A stretch of DNA of 8,607 nt, taken from the NCBI GenBank assembly GCA_023229045.1, contig JALOAB010000086.1, positions 1 through 8,607 of the forward strand, in the 5' to 3' direction. Positions 1 to 6,278 of this stretch are shown piece by piece. The DNA is from Fidelibacterota bacterium (GTDB lineage Bacteria > Fidelibacterota > UBA2242). Every line of letters starts with the position of its first letter. The stretch's first letter is position 1. A program made the translations under genes and the position numbers. The notes beneath the pieces were generated by a model. It was not told the DNA's origin. It saw only the letters and a list, made by a program, of their open reading frames with translations, and did not search any database.

Positions 1-2
1 GC

Positions 3-590
3 GATAATATTCAAATCATGAAAATCGCCAACGGCGCGGTCAGCTATCTGACCAGCGTCAATCTCAAGGATTTAGAGAACAAGGTGAAGAAACCCGGCAA
101 CCAGAAAAAAGCCGAATCCTATGCCGGAAAGGACTTCACCATGAGCAATTCCTGCACTCAAACGACGTCCGGCGATTTCCTTTTTTCCGGACAGACGGCA
201 GATTATTCGGCGCTCCATATATTCCAATTTGGAGCCAACGGTGAATTCAAAGGACAATATGTTCCCAATACCGAAAAACAGGTCAAGGAAACTCCGATCG
301 ACTACACGCTTTTCGAGAATCCGGATAAACAGACCGTGACCGTTTATATAGCTGAATTGACCGGGGTCGATAAGGGTCGGCAACTCAAGTATCCGCGCCT
401 GGCGACAATTAATGTCGGCAATATTTCAGTATCGGAGATTATGTCCTGTGGTTTTGGTAAAAAAGGCGAATTTTTCTTAGACGATATGTACCCGACCACC
501 TTGATCGATGACGGCGCAAAGGTGGTTTTCTTCAGTCGCGACGCCAAAGATGCCAATATCTGGCTCGGTCGCGTCAAACTTGGTAATTAA
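3..590 (+). CDS. C-terminal part of an unrecognised, possibly beta-propeller-like protein (5' end outside window)
   Basis: The reading frame is open from the left edge to the TAA at 588-590, giving 195 visible residues. An in-frame ATG at 18 has no Shine-Dalgarno sequence, and the codons before it are open, so this is most likely the tail of a longer gene. The visible part is rich in alternating hydrophobic and polar stretches. It closes with a segment (codons about 483-587) reading like a last propeller blade: PTTLIDDGAKVVFF, then SRDAKDANIWLGRV. This resembles the strand pattern of WD40/TolB-like or 6-bladed propellers, but I recognise no family motif. No membrane segment or catalytic motif is visible. 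Whether the protein is exported cannot be told without its N-terminus. It converges on the HD-hydrolase gene and shares a terminator with it. The coding call is strong; the fold is a guess. Confidence 0.8.
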   Translation, partial: DNIQIMKIANGAVSYLTSVNLKDLENKVKKPGNQKKAESYAGKDFTMSNSCTQTTSGDFLFSGQTADYSALHIFQFGANGEFKGQYVPNTEKQVKETPIDYTLFENPDKQTVTVYIAELTGVDKGRQLKYPRLATINVGNISVSEIMSCGFGKKGEFFLDDMYPTTLIDDGAKVVFFSRDAKDANIWLGRVKLGN

Positions 591-609
591 CTTTATTCCA
601 AATTAAATG

Positions 610-640
610 AAAAGGGCTGATCGCATGGTCAGCCCTTTTT
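610..640. terminator. Bidirectional Rho-independent terminator between convergent genes
   Basis: AAAAGGGCTGA (610-620) and TCAGCCCTTTT (629-639) form a perfect 11-bp stem with an 8-base loop (621-628). The stem ends in a run of five Ts at 636-640. On the other strand the As at 610-613 also give a T run. The hairpin lies 20 bases past the TAA of the rightward gene and 22 bases past the end of the leftward HD gene, so it can stop both transcripts. Confidence 0.92.
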
Positions 641-661
641 GATTCTATAAAAAATAAACGC

Positions 662-1222
662 TTATTGTCCGGTCAGTCCAAGTTCGTCGGCTACGCTTTT
701 CAAAGCCTCTATAACGCGCTGAATATGCTCGGTTTCGTCCACGCCGAGCTCGGCGATGCCTTGCCGGATTTCCTCGCGGTTGACTTTAGCGGCGAAGGCT
801 TTATCCTTGAATTTCTTCCGCACCGAGCGCGGCTCGACTTCAAAGATACTTTTTGAAGGCCGCACCAGAGCCACCGCAATTACGAATCCGCTCAGTTCAT
901 CGACCGCAAAGAGAGTTTTTGCCAGCAGTGATTCACGCATAACGCCAGTATAGGACGCGTGTCCCATGATAGCCGCGCGCATTTCCTCCGGATAGCCGAG
1001 ATTCGCTAAGATTTCATTGCCGCGATAAGGATGATTTTCTTCGTCGGGATACATTTCGTAATCGAAATCATGGAGCAGACCGGTAACCGCCCAGTATTCT
1101 TCATCCTGATTAAATATCCGGGCATAATGGCGCATCGCGGCTGAGACCGCCAGAGCATGTTTGCGCAGACTCTCGGTTTTGGTGTACTGACAAAGCAGTT
1201 CGTAAGCCTGGGAATAATTCAT
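662..1222 (-). CDS. HD-superfamily metal-dependent phosphohydrolase (COG2316-like)
   Basis: The 186-residue product is a compact, soluble, probably cytoplasmic HD-domain protein. The metal-binding pattern is complete: H22 (RKHALAV), H51-D52 (GLLHDFDYE), H64 (ENHPYRG), H88 (IMGHASYTG) and D108 (FAVDELSGF). Such proteins usually hydrolyse phosphomonoesters or phosphodiesters, often of nucleotides. The spacing and the GLLHDFDYE and AVDELSGF signatures resemble the small stand-alone hydrolases of COG2316, whose substrate is not established. The length fits a single-domain member. I chose the ATG at 1222 over the GTG at 1228 because a GAGAG ribosome-binding site (1228-1232) sits 5 bases before that ATG and overlaps the GTG. 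It is the last gene of the leftward cluster, 15 bases after the stop of the small upstream gene, and ends before the shared terminator. Confidence 0.88.
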   Translation of the reverse strand: MNYSQAYELLCQYTKTESLRKHALAVSAAMRHYARIFNQDEEYWAVTGLLHDFDYEMYPDEENHPYRGNEILANLGYPEEMRAAIMGHASYTGVMRESLLAKTLFAVDELSGFVIAVALVRPSKSIFEVEPRSVRKKFKDKAFAAKVNREEIRQGIAELGVDETEHIQRVIEALKSVADELGLTGQ

Positions 1223-1227
1223 TTTCA

Positions 1228-1232
1228 CTCTC
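1228..1232 (-). promoter_or_regulatory. Shine-Dalgarno site that fixes the HD-hydrolase start
   Basis: Read on the minus strand, GAGAG lies 5 bases upstream of the ATG at 1222. It includes the first base of the alternative GTG at 1228, so it can serve only the ATG. This shortens the protein by two residues relative to the longest frame. Confidence 0.55.
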
Positions 1233-1237
1233 GTTGT

Positions 1238-1522
1238 TTAATTTATTTTCGGATCCATATCATCAGCCAGGGGCAAAAAAAGCCCGCGCCGCTGTAACAC
1301 CCGCTTGAAACGGCGTTCGTAGATCAGGCGATAGGCTTCAGCCTTGTCCGGAAAGCGGCTCAGGATTTCTTGGCGCGCCTCTTCCAGCAGACTGACCGCC
1401 TTTTCCTCTTCGCAAGTAATCGTCTGCAGACGCCGGACGATCCGATCGGTGTAAACTCTCAGCCAGAGCAGACGCTGATCTTCCAGACGCAGTTCATCAG
1501 AATCGGGAATCGACAGCTTCAT
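1238..1522 (-). CDS. Small charged helical protein, function unknown
   Basis: This 94-residue product is not recognised. It is highly charged and predicted almost entirely alpha-helical. A first helix spans about residues 12-35 (LRLEDQRLLWLRVYTDRIVR), a second about 38-56 and a third about 60-78. They are followed by a short hydrophobic turn (GLFLPLADD). There is no signal peptide, membrane segment, zinc motif or catalytic motif; the single cysteine is at 37. It sits 5 bases after the nitrilase-family stop and 15 bases before the HD gene, so co-translation with both is likely. A GGGAG ribosome-binding site lies inside the end of the upstream gene, 10 bases before the ATG. Tight packing between two enzyme genes argues for a real gene, perhaps an accessory or partner protein; that role is inference. 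Confidence 0.75.
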   Translation of the reverse strand: MKLSIPDSDELRLEDQRLLWLRVYTDRIVRRLQTITCEEEKAVSLLEEARQEILSRFPDKAEAYRLIYERRFKRVLQRRGLFLPLADDMDPKIN

Positions 1523-1527
1523 CCGAT

Positions 1528-2322
1528 CTATTCTCCCAACCGGTAAATTTCCGGACGGCGGTCCGCAAAAATATCGTTCAAGGATGTTAACGATTTATCC
1601 AGAGCCAGTTTGGGATCGATAGTTTTAATTAAAATTCCTTCCCGGTCGCGAGATAGGCGGCCAAGACGTTTTCCATCCGGCGCTGTGATCTGACTCCACC
1701 CGGTAAAGGTCAACTTCTTCTTGCCTATTCCTTCACTGCCGATACGGTTAGCTGTGGCGGTAAAGACCCGATTTTCCAGACTGCGAGTCAACATGGCGTT
1801 CTGGCAATACGGCAGAACGAGATTGGCCGGATGAGCGATAAGCTGGGCACCGCGCAGAGCCAGCGAGCGCGCCATTTCCGGAAATAACCAGTCATAACAA
1901 ATCATGACGCTAACTTTAACGCCCTGAATATCGACTAGCGGCGGCGGTTCCACTCCCGGTATAAACCATTTCTTTTCTTCGTAAAAGAGATGCGCTTTGC
2001 GATAGATCGCACACAACTCACCCCGATTGAAAACCACCGCGCTATTGAAAATCCGGTCGCCGTACTTTTCTGCTAAACCGAGTACAATTGCAGTTTGATG
2101 TTGATGGGTAAGTTCCCGCAGAGTCGCGGTTGTATGGCCTTTTTTTAAATCTTCGGCCAGTTTTTGAACTTCTCTCAGTTCATTGAAAACATAGCCGGTC
2201 GTGGCGAGTTCCGGCAGAATCCAGAGATCGGCTTTACGGCTGGCAACGACCCGACTGATATTTTCTAAATTGGCCGGGATATTCGCCCAAATCGGCGCAA
2301 ATTGATATACGGCGATTTTCAT
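1528..2322 (-). CDS. Nitrilase-superfamily carbon-nitrogen hydrolase (amidase)
   Basis: The 264-residue product has the length and order of motifs of a stand-alone nitrilase-superfamily amidase. The Glu-Lys-Cys triad is visible: E38 in LPELATTGY, K109 in YRKAHLFYEE and nucleophile C142 in MICYDWLFPE. The start (MKIAVYQFAPIW) is the usual first beta strand. The end (NDIFADRRPEIYRL, about 249-262) matches the C-terminal tail of many members. These enzymes hydrolyse amide or carbamoyl C-N bonds in the cytoplasm; known relatives include omega-amidase, N-carbamoyl-amino-acid or putrescine amidohydrolases and stereoselective amidases. The substrate cannot be chosen from sequence. The ATG at 2322 has no clear Shine-Dalgarno sequence. 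The gene lies 62 bases after the TPR gene and 5 bases before the small helical gene, probably heading a three-gene unit. Confidence 0.93.
   Translation of the reverse strand: MKIAVYQFAPIWANIPANLENISRVVASRKADLWILPELATTGYVFNELREVQKLAEDLKKGHTTATLRELTHQHQTAIVLGLAEKYGDRIFNSAVVFNRGELCAIYRKAHLFYEEKKWFIPGVEPPPLVDIQGVKVSVMICYDWLFPEMARSLALRGAQLIAHPANLVLPYCQNAMLTRSLENRVFTATANRIGSEGIGKKKLTFTGWSQITAPDGKRLGRLSRDREGILIKTIDPKLALDKSLTSLNDIFADRRPEIYRLGE
1533..1537 (-). promoter_or_regulatory. Shine-Dalgarno site of the small helical protein, embedded in the upstream gene
   Basis: GGGAG on the minus strand lies 10 bases before the ATG at 1522, within the last codons of the nitrilase-family gene. This placement is typical of translationally coupled genes within one transcript. 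Confidence 0.5.
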
Positions 2323-2384
2323 TTTTCATTCAACGCATGAAATGCATTCGGCTGTGGTCAATTCACTAAAATAAAAAATACCGC

Positions 2385-3089
2385 TCAGGGGACTCTGACA
2401 TTTATGCCCAGGGCGGAGTAAATATTATATAGCCCGTCGCGGATGTATTTTACGTCCGGGTGACTGGAAGGTAAATGCTTGCGGAGCAATTTCAGTGAGC
2501 GATTATAGCAGTACTCAGCCCGCGCCAGATTGCTATGTTTCTCGAAGAAATTGCCCAGCTTGGCAAACACGCGACCGGCATTGGGATGCTCGTGCCCATA
2601 ATTGGCCTGCATAAACGCAAGGCTTTCCCAAAGCAGACTTTCAGCCTTTTCAACGGAACCGAGCTCTTCTTCGATATCGGCCAGCTGGCACAGATAGATA
2701 CTTTTCCGCAAACGCCATAATTTATTCTGGACTTCTGACACTTCAAGCAACTTCATGAGAAAATCACGAGCCCGCTTTAACTGACCTTGATTAACCAAAA
2801 AACCAACTATGTTTTCAAGAGTCGATATCAATTCATGAGATGCGCCGCCGCAGGCGATAAGTTTAATTTCAAGCGCTTTGAAATAATACTCCTCTGCGGC
2901 TTGTTTTTTATCTAGCATATCGCAAATCCATCCCAGATTATTGAAAACCTTGGCGGTTTCGAGATGTTCATGACCGTAAGTGCTCTCGGCGAAACACAAT
3001 TCCTCTTCTGCGGTCCAGAGCGCTTCTTCATAGCGACCCAGTGAAATCAGACGAAAAATTTTCTTATCGTACTCTAATAAGGGTGCCAT
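2385..3089 (-). CDS. Kinesin-light-chain-type TPR protein
   Basis: The 234-residue product consists almost entirely of tetratricopeptide repeats. About five units can be placed, near residues 9-37, 45-75, 87-117, 129-159 and 171-202. The 42-residue kinesin-light-chain variant is shown by linkers YGHEHLETA (about 38-46) and YGHEHPNAG (about 164-172), each leading into a helix like VFNNLGWICD or VFAKLGNFFE. A shorter SSHPDVKYI motif precedes the last helix. There is no signal peptide, membrane segment or enzymatic domain, so it is probably a cytoplasmic protein-binding scaffold. I chose the ATG at 3089. The frame also extends to a TTG at 3158, but the 23 extra residues have no repeat features and neither site has a good ribosome-binding site. 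It is divergent from the methyltransferase gene and 62 bases upstream of the nitrilase-family gene, so membership of that transcript is possible but unproven. Confidence 0.85.
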   Translation of the reverse strand: MAPLLEYDKKIFRLISLGRYEEALWTAEEELCFAESTYGHEHLETAKVFNNLGWICDMLDKKQAAEEYYFKALEIKLIACGGASHELISTLENIVGFLVNQGQLKRARDFLMKLLEVSEVQNKLWRLRKSIYLCQLADIEEELGSVEKAESLLWESLAFMQANYGHEHPNAGRVFAKLGNFFEKHSNLARAEYCYNRSLKLLRKHLPSSHPDVKYIRDGLYNIYSALGINVRVP

Positions 3090-3152
3090 AGTTATACTAC
3101 TTTGGTTTGAAGCTTTACTGTAGATTGGTTCGCCACAAGCCAAATTTAATAT

Positions 3153-3176
3153 TACCAATAAAAATTACTACCAATA
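3153..3176. repeat. Two direct copies of TACCAATA, 16 bp apart
   Basis: TACCAATA occurs at 3153-3160 and 3169-3176. Each is preceded by A-T or A-C, so the match extends to ten positions with one difference. The core ACCAAT also occurs inverted as ATTGGT at 3124-3129. All copies lie in the AT-rich divergent region between the TPR and methyltransferase genes, where a regulator-binding site would be expected. The function is unknown. Confidence 0.4.
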
Positions 3177-3190
3177 TTTTTAGGCGGCGT

Positions 3191-3210
3191 TCGACAATTT
3201 GACTTGTCGA
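3191..3210. promoter_or_regulatory. Operator-like perfect inverted repeat over the -35 box
   Basis: TCGACAA (3191-3197) and TTGTCGA (3204-3210) form a perfect 7-bp inverted repeat with a 6-base spacer. The centre is at about 3200.5, and the repeat covers the TTGACT -35 element of the rightward promoter. Size, symmetry and position are typical of a site for a dimeric repressor. I cannot match it to a known consensus; it is not an obvious LexA box. There is no T run, so it is not a terminator. Confidence 0.55.
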
Positions 3211-3228
3211 TTTGGGCAGTCATATTAA
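3199..3228 (+). promoter_or_regulatory. Sigma70-like promoter of the rightward gene cluster
   Basis: TTGACT (3199-3204) matches the -35 consensus at five of six bases. TATTAA (3223-3228) matches the -10 consensus at four of six with an 18-base spacer. An alternative -10, CATATT (3221-3226), would give a 16-base spacer. The expected transcript start near 3235 lies upstream of the ATG at 3263 but downstream of the TTG at 3212, which supports the shorter methyltransferase. Confidence 0.5.
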
Positions 3229-3262
3229 ATTTAACTGGCGCGGAAACCTTGATATACAGACC

Positions 3263-3943
3263 ATGAAACACCTGACCGACTACATTATTATTAACTATTT
3301 ATCTCACAATCTCGAGCCTGCGGATGAGACCGCCGCCTTTGAACACTGGAGTCTCTGTCAAAGCTGTCAGGCTCGCTTGCTGTCATCGCTTGAGCACAAA
3401 ACCCCCTGGTCATCCGATCTTACGGCTGACACTCAACTTTTCTTCAAACGAATCGGGGCGCGCTGGCCGTTCTGGTTAATCGGAACCAGCGACACTCTTT
3501 TAGCGCTGACTTTTTCCGAAAGTGAATGTCGCGAATACACGATCTATTTGCGCCGTCAGGGATTCGCTTTTACTAAAGAATCCGATTCTGACGTCATAGA
3601 AGAAAGTGGAAAGATCCTGCGCGATTTTATGCAAACCGGCCGACCTTTCCGCATTAAGGCGCTTAATTTTTTCCTCATAAAAACGCCATTTGCGCGGCAG
3701 GTCTTGACCTGGACCGGGCTGGTGCCGTTCGGAAAGACCGCGACCTACGGTCAGATAGCCGCCTGGATGGGACGCCCGACCGCCACGCGCGGCGTGGGTG
3801 GCGCCTTACATTCCAATCCCCTGGCTCTGATCATACCCTGCCATCGGATCATCGGTGCTAAGGGAGCGTTAGTTGGATTTGGCGGCGGCATAGAGTTAAA
3901 GCAAAAGTTACTTGAACTTGAGGGTAGTTATCCGCAAATTTGA
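3263..3943 (+). CDS. ogt: O6-alkylguanine-DNA alkyltransferase with N-terminal zf-HC2-type zinc finger
   Basis: The 226-residue protein repairs O6-alkylguanine (and O4-alkylthymine) by irreversibly moving the alkyl group to its own cysteine. The catalytic half (about 142-221) is intact: TYGQIAAW (161-168), R176 in the TRGVGGALHSNP segment as the arginine-finger position, IPCHRII with acceptor C193, and the closing GFGGGIELKQKLLELEG. Residues about 60-140 match the variable N-terminal methyltransferase domain. Residues 3-40 look like the zf-HC2 zinc finger of anti-sigma factors: H3, then H28-x3-C32-x2-C35, with NYLSHNLEPADE in the usual place. The ATG at 3263 puts the finger at the very N-terminus, where the family has it, and fits the promoter. 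No good Shine-Dalgarno site is seen. The length exceeds the usual 155-185 of stand-alone enzymes because of the finger. The methyltransferase call is very secure, the finger likely. Confidence 0.93.
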   Translation: MKHLTDYIIINYLSHNLEPADETAAFEHWSLCQSCQARLLSSLEHKTPWSSDLTADTQLFFKRIGARWPFWLIGTSDTLLALTFSESECREYTIYLRRQGFAFTKESDSDVIEESGKILRDFMQTGRPFRIKALNFFLIKTPFARQVLTWTGLVPFGKTATYGQIAAWMGRPTATRGVGGALHSNPLALIIPCHRIIGAKGALVGFGGGIELKQKLLELEGSYPQI

Positions 3944-3998
3944 GTCAAGCGCTGAGAAATTACCGGAACTCATCGACAAATATGCGCCATTTAATTTT

Positions 3999-6278
3999 AT
4001 GCTCAGATTAGCATCTCATATCAACCAATTGTTCACCAGCATCTTACTGTTCGGTTTCGGACTTAGCCTGATTGTCTCGCCGTTGGGCGCCGAAGAACTT
4101 TTATTGCATGATCGATGGCTTTTCAAACTGGGAGATGATTCAACCTGGGCAATTCCCGCATTGAACGATTCGGACTGGTTTCCGATCCGTGTGCCGGATT
4201 ACTGGGAAAATCAGCATTATGAAAATTATGATGGTTTTGCCTGGTATCGTTATCACTTTCAGCTTGATTCAACCTGGATGCGATATGATTCGTTGACTAT
4301 CTATCTCGGAAAAATCAACGCCGCTGACGAGGCGTTTCTGAATGGAGTACCTATCGGAAGGAAAGGCGCTTTTCCACCGGAACCGCTTTCGGCAAAAAAC
4401 AGTGTTCGGCGCTATTTATTCCCGGCCAGCTTGTTAAAAGCCGTCAATGTGTTGGCTGTCCGGGTATACGATGACGGCGAAAGGGGCGGTATCTATAGCG
4501 GTCCTTTGAAAATCATCGGTGACGAGGATCCCAATACTCCCTCGCTGGCGGCTAAAGGACTCCAAAATTCGTTATCCTTGATCCCATTTACCAATGGGAT
4601 TGCGGCTTGTTGTTACAATCTGAAAACCCGTTCATTTACTAATTTTCATCCTCATATTTATCGCAAAATCGACGAAAAAAACGAGACGCCCAATCTGATT
4701 AACCAGGCTAAAGTCGTTGTTTACCGAGATGGCAAAGAGATTCCCCTAAACGATTTGAAAACGACTGAAGTCGGTTATATCGAAGGTACGGGAATTGTCC
4801 GGCATGCCATGACTGGTAGCGGTTTTCGGTTGACAATATACGGATTCTGTCCATTCCGACTGGAAAAGCCTTTTTGGGTGTTTTATGCTCTTCTGGAAGG
4901 TCAAAAAATCGACCATCTTAGTCTGAATTTCAGTATCAGTTCCGGTAACGTCAACCTCGATATCGGAAAATGGACTTATCAACAAAACAACCGCAAATGG
5001 TTGACGGTATATATTTACTTCAATCCTCACGCCAACGACGCCGATTATCTTTTCCTCAGAAAATATAAAGAAGACCATCCCGGCTGGCAGGCTTTGATCG
5101 AAGAACTCAATTGGTGGCAAAACTGGCAGGCGCAGACTCTTATTCCGGAAAACATCCTGCCGGATGAGAAAATCGTTTACCAGCAATCACTGGCTATCCT
5201 GAAAATGGCGCAATGCCGGGAGCCCTTTCCGGCGGGCGGGCAGATCGTTGCCAGTTTGCCGCCTTCAACGATTAACTTCTGCTGGCCGCGCGATCAGGCT
5301 TTTGCGATAGAAGCTCTTCTCGCCTCCGGGCACACCGAAGAGGCGCGCCAGGCTTTGCAATTTATTATGAATGGACGGTGCGGTCGTTATAAATTCTACC
5401 AGGGCAACGACCAAAACTGGGGGCTCGATGTCGATTATGCCATCTCAATTTTCCGGTATCTGGGAAATGGCGTTGAAGAGTCCGTTGTCGATAATCATGG
5501 ACTTACCGTTCATCTCGATAATTTCGGGCTGACACTCTGGAATATTCACCGCTATATCGAGGTTACTGAAGACACAAAATTTCTACGATATTACTGGCCC
5601 AAAATCGCGCGCGATATTGCCGACGTTCTGCCGTCATTAATTGATAAAACCGGTTTGGTGCGCGCCGAACCGGGGCCCTGGGAAAAAACCCTGCCTTATA
5701 AACATTATACCTACACGGCGGCTTGTACCTATCGCGGTCTGTTGGATGCCACCCGCCTGGCACGGCTGATGAATGACGAAGCCCGCGCTCACCGATACGA
5801 AGAAGCCGCTATCAATTTGCAAATCAGTATCGAGGATAAATTAATCGATCCGCAGTTCAACGCTTTAAAAGGTAATCTCGAAGATTCCGATCCTAATTTA
5901 TATGCCGATGCTTCCGCCGTGGAAGCCCTGAACTGGATTTTTAATCCGCAGGATCAGATCACGCAAGGCACGCTTGAAATGTTCAAGAACTATCTGTATT
6001 TAAAAAATGCCCGGCGCGGCTATTGCCGAACCAGAAAAGATTTTATAACCAATAATCAGGAATGGGTGTTTGGCGATTTAAGAATCATTTCAGCCACCCG
6101 AAAAGCCACTCGCCCTGAGGAAGCTACCGACCTGCAAGCCTGGATTACGCACCAGGCCTTAAATAATTTCGGACTACTGCCACAGTACTTCAACATTCGT
6201 AATGCTGATTATCTGGGCATTGTACCACGCTGTGGTTTGGGCGCCGGGGCATATGTAATTAACTTTTGGAATCAATGA
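3999..6278 (+). CDS. Secreted GH15-like six-hairpin glycosidase with GH2-like jelly-roll domain
   Basis: The 759-residue protein starts with a signal peptide (about 1-31, hydrophobic core LFTSILLFGFGLSLIV, likely cleavage after PLGA). Residues about 33-173 read as a GH2-type jelly roll (WRV-like start, FAWYRYHF, AFLNGVPIG, NVLAVRVYDDG). Residues about 195-346 resemble the super-beta-sandwich in front of bacterial glucoamylases and glucodextranases, and about 386-759 the (alpha/alpha)6 barrel. GH15 landmarks are GGQIVASLP, NFCWPRDQAFAIEALL with WPRD at 429-432, and PGPWEKTLPYKHYTY with candidate acid E562. The usual base motif PEQ appears as LLPQYF (Q729). It probably acts on alpha-glucosides in the periplasm or outside; substrate unknown. 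The ATG at 3999 was chosen because the signal peptide begins there; the frame is open upstream to a TTG at 3912 overlapping the methyltransferase. The gap to that gene is 55 bases, and the next gene overlaps by ATGA. Confidence 0.88.
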   Translation: MLRLASHINQLFTSILLFGFGLSLIVSPLGAEELLLHDRWLFKLGDDSTWAIPALNDSDWFPIRVPDYWENQHYENYDGFAWYRYHFQLDSTWMRYDSLTIYLGKINAADEAFLNGVPIGRKGAFPPEPLSAKNSVRRYLFPASLLKAVNVLAVRVYDDGERGGIYSGPLKIIGDEDPNTPSLAAKGLQNSLSLIPFTNGIAACCYNLKTRSFTNFHPHIYRKIDEKNETPNLINQAKVVVYRDGKEIPLNDLKTTEVGYIEGTGIVRHAMTGSGFRLTIYGFCPFRLEKPFWVFYALLEGQKIDHLSLNFSISSGNVNLDIGKWTYQQNNRKWLTVYIYFNPHANDADYLFLRKYKEDHPGWQALIEELNWWQNWQAQTLIPENILPDEKIVYQQSLAILKMAQCREPFPAGGQIVASLPPSTINFCWPRDQAFAIEALLASGHTEEARQALQFIMNGRCGRYKFYQGNDQNWGLDVDYAISIFRYLGNGVEESVVDNHGLTVHLDNFGLTLWNIHRYIEVTEDTKFLRYYWPKIARDIADVLPSLIDKTGLVRAEPGPWEKTLPYKHYTYTAACTYRGLLDATRLARLMNDEARAHRYEEAAINLQISIEDKLIDPQFNALKGNLEDSDPNLYADASAVEALNWIFNPQDQITQGTLEMFKNYLYLKNARRGYCRTRKDFITNNQEWVFGDLRIISATRKATRPEEATDLQAWITHQALNNFGLLPQYFNIRNADYLGIVPRCGLGAGAYVINFWNQ

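Noticed and set aside
2323..2398. Possible terminator after the TPR gene and promoter before the nitrilase-family gene
   Set aside because: The only hairpin (TCAG 2385-2388 with CTGA 2395-2398) has a 4-bp stem. The minus-strand TTGACC at 2356-2361 has no acceptable -10 at 16-18 bases.
3090..3158. TTG start for the TPR protein giving 23 more residues
   Set aside because: The added residues show no repeat or signal features and lie in AT-rich control DNA with repeated motifs. It cannot be fully excluded because the ATG at 3089 also lacks a clear ribosome-binding site.
3212..3262. TTG start for the methyltransferase giving 17 more residues
   Set aside because: It lies between the -35 and -10 elements of the best promoter, and the zinc-finger family normally begins within a few residues of the start, which fits the ATG at 3263.
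3912..3998. Upstream extension of the glycosidase frame to a TTG overlapping the methyltransferase gene
   Set aside because: The extra 29 residues would bury the signal peptide inside the protein, and neither TTG nor its surroundings show a ribosome-binding site. The ATG at 3999 begins exactly at a normal signal peptide.
4746..5186. Long open frame on the minus strand inside the glycosidase gene
   Set aside because: It lies fully within a gene supported by family motifs, has no recognisable domain or ribosome-binding site, and is a shadow frame.
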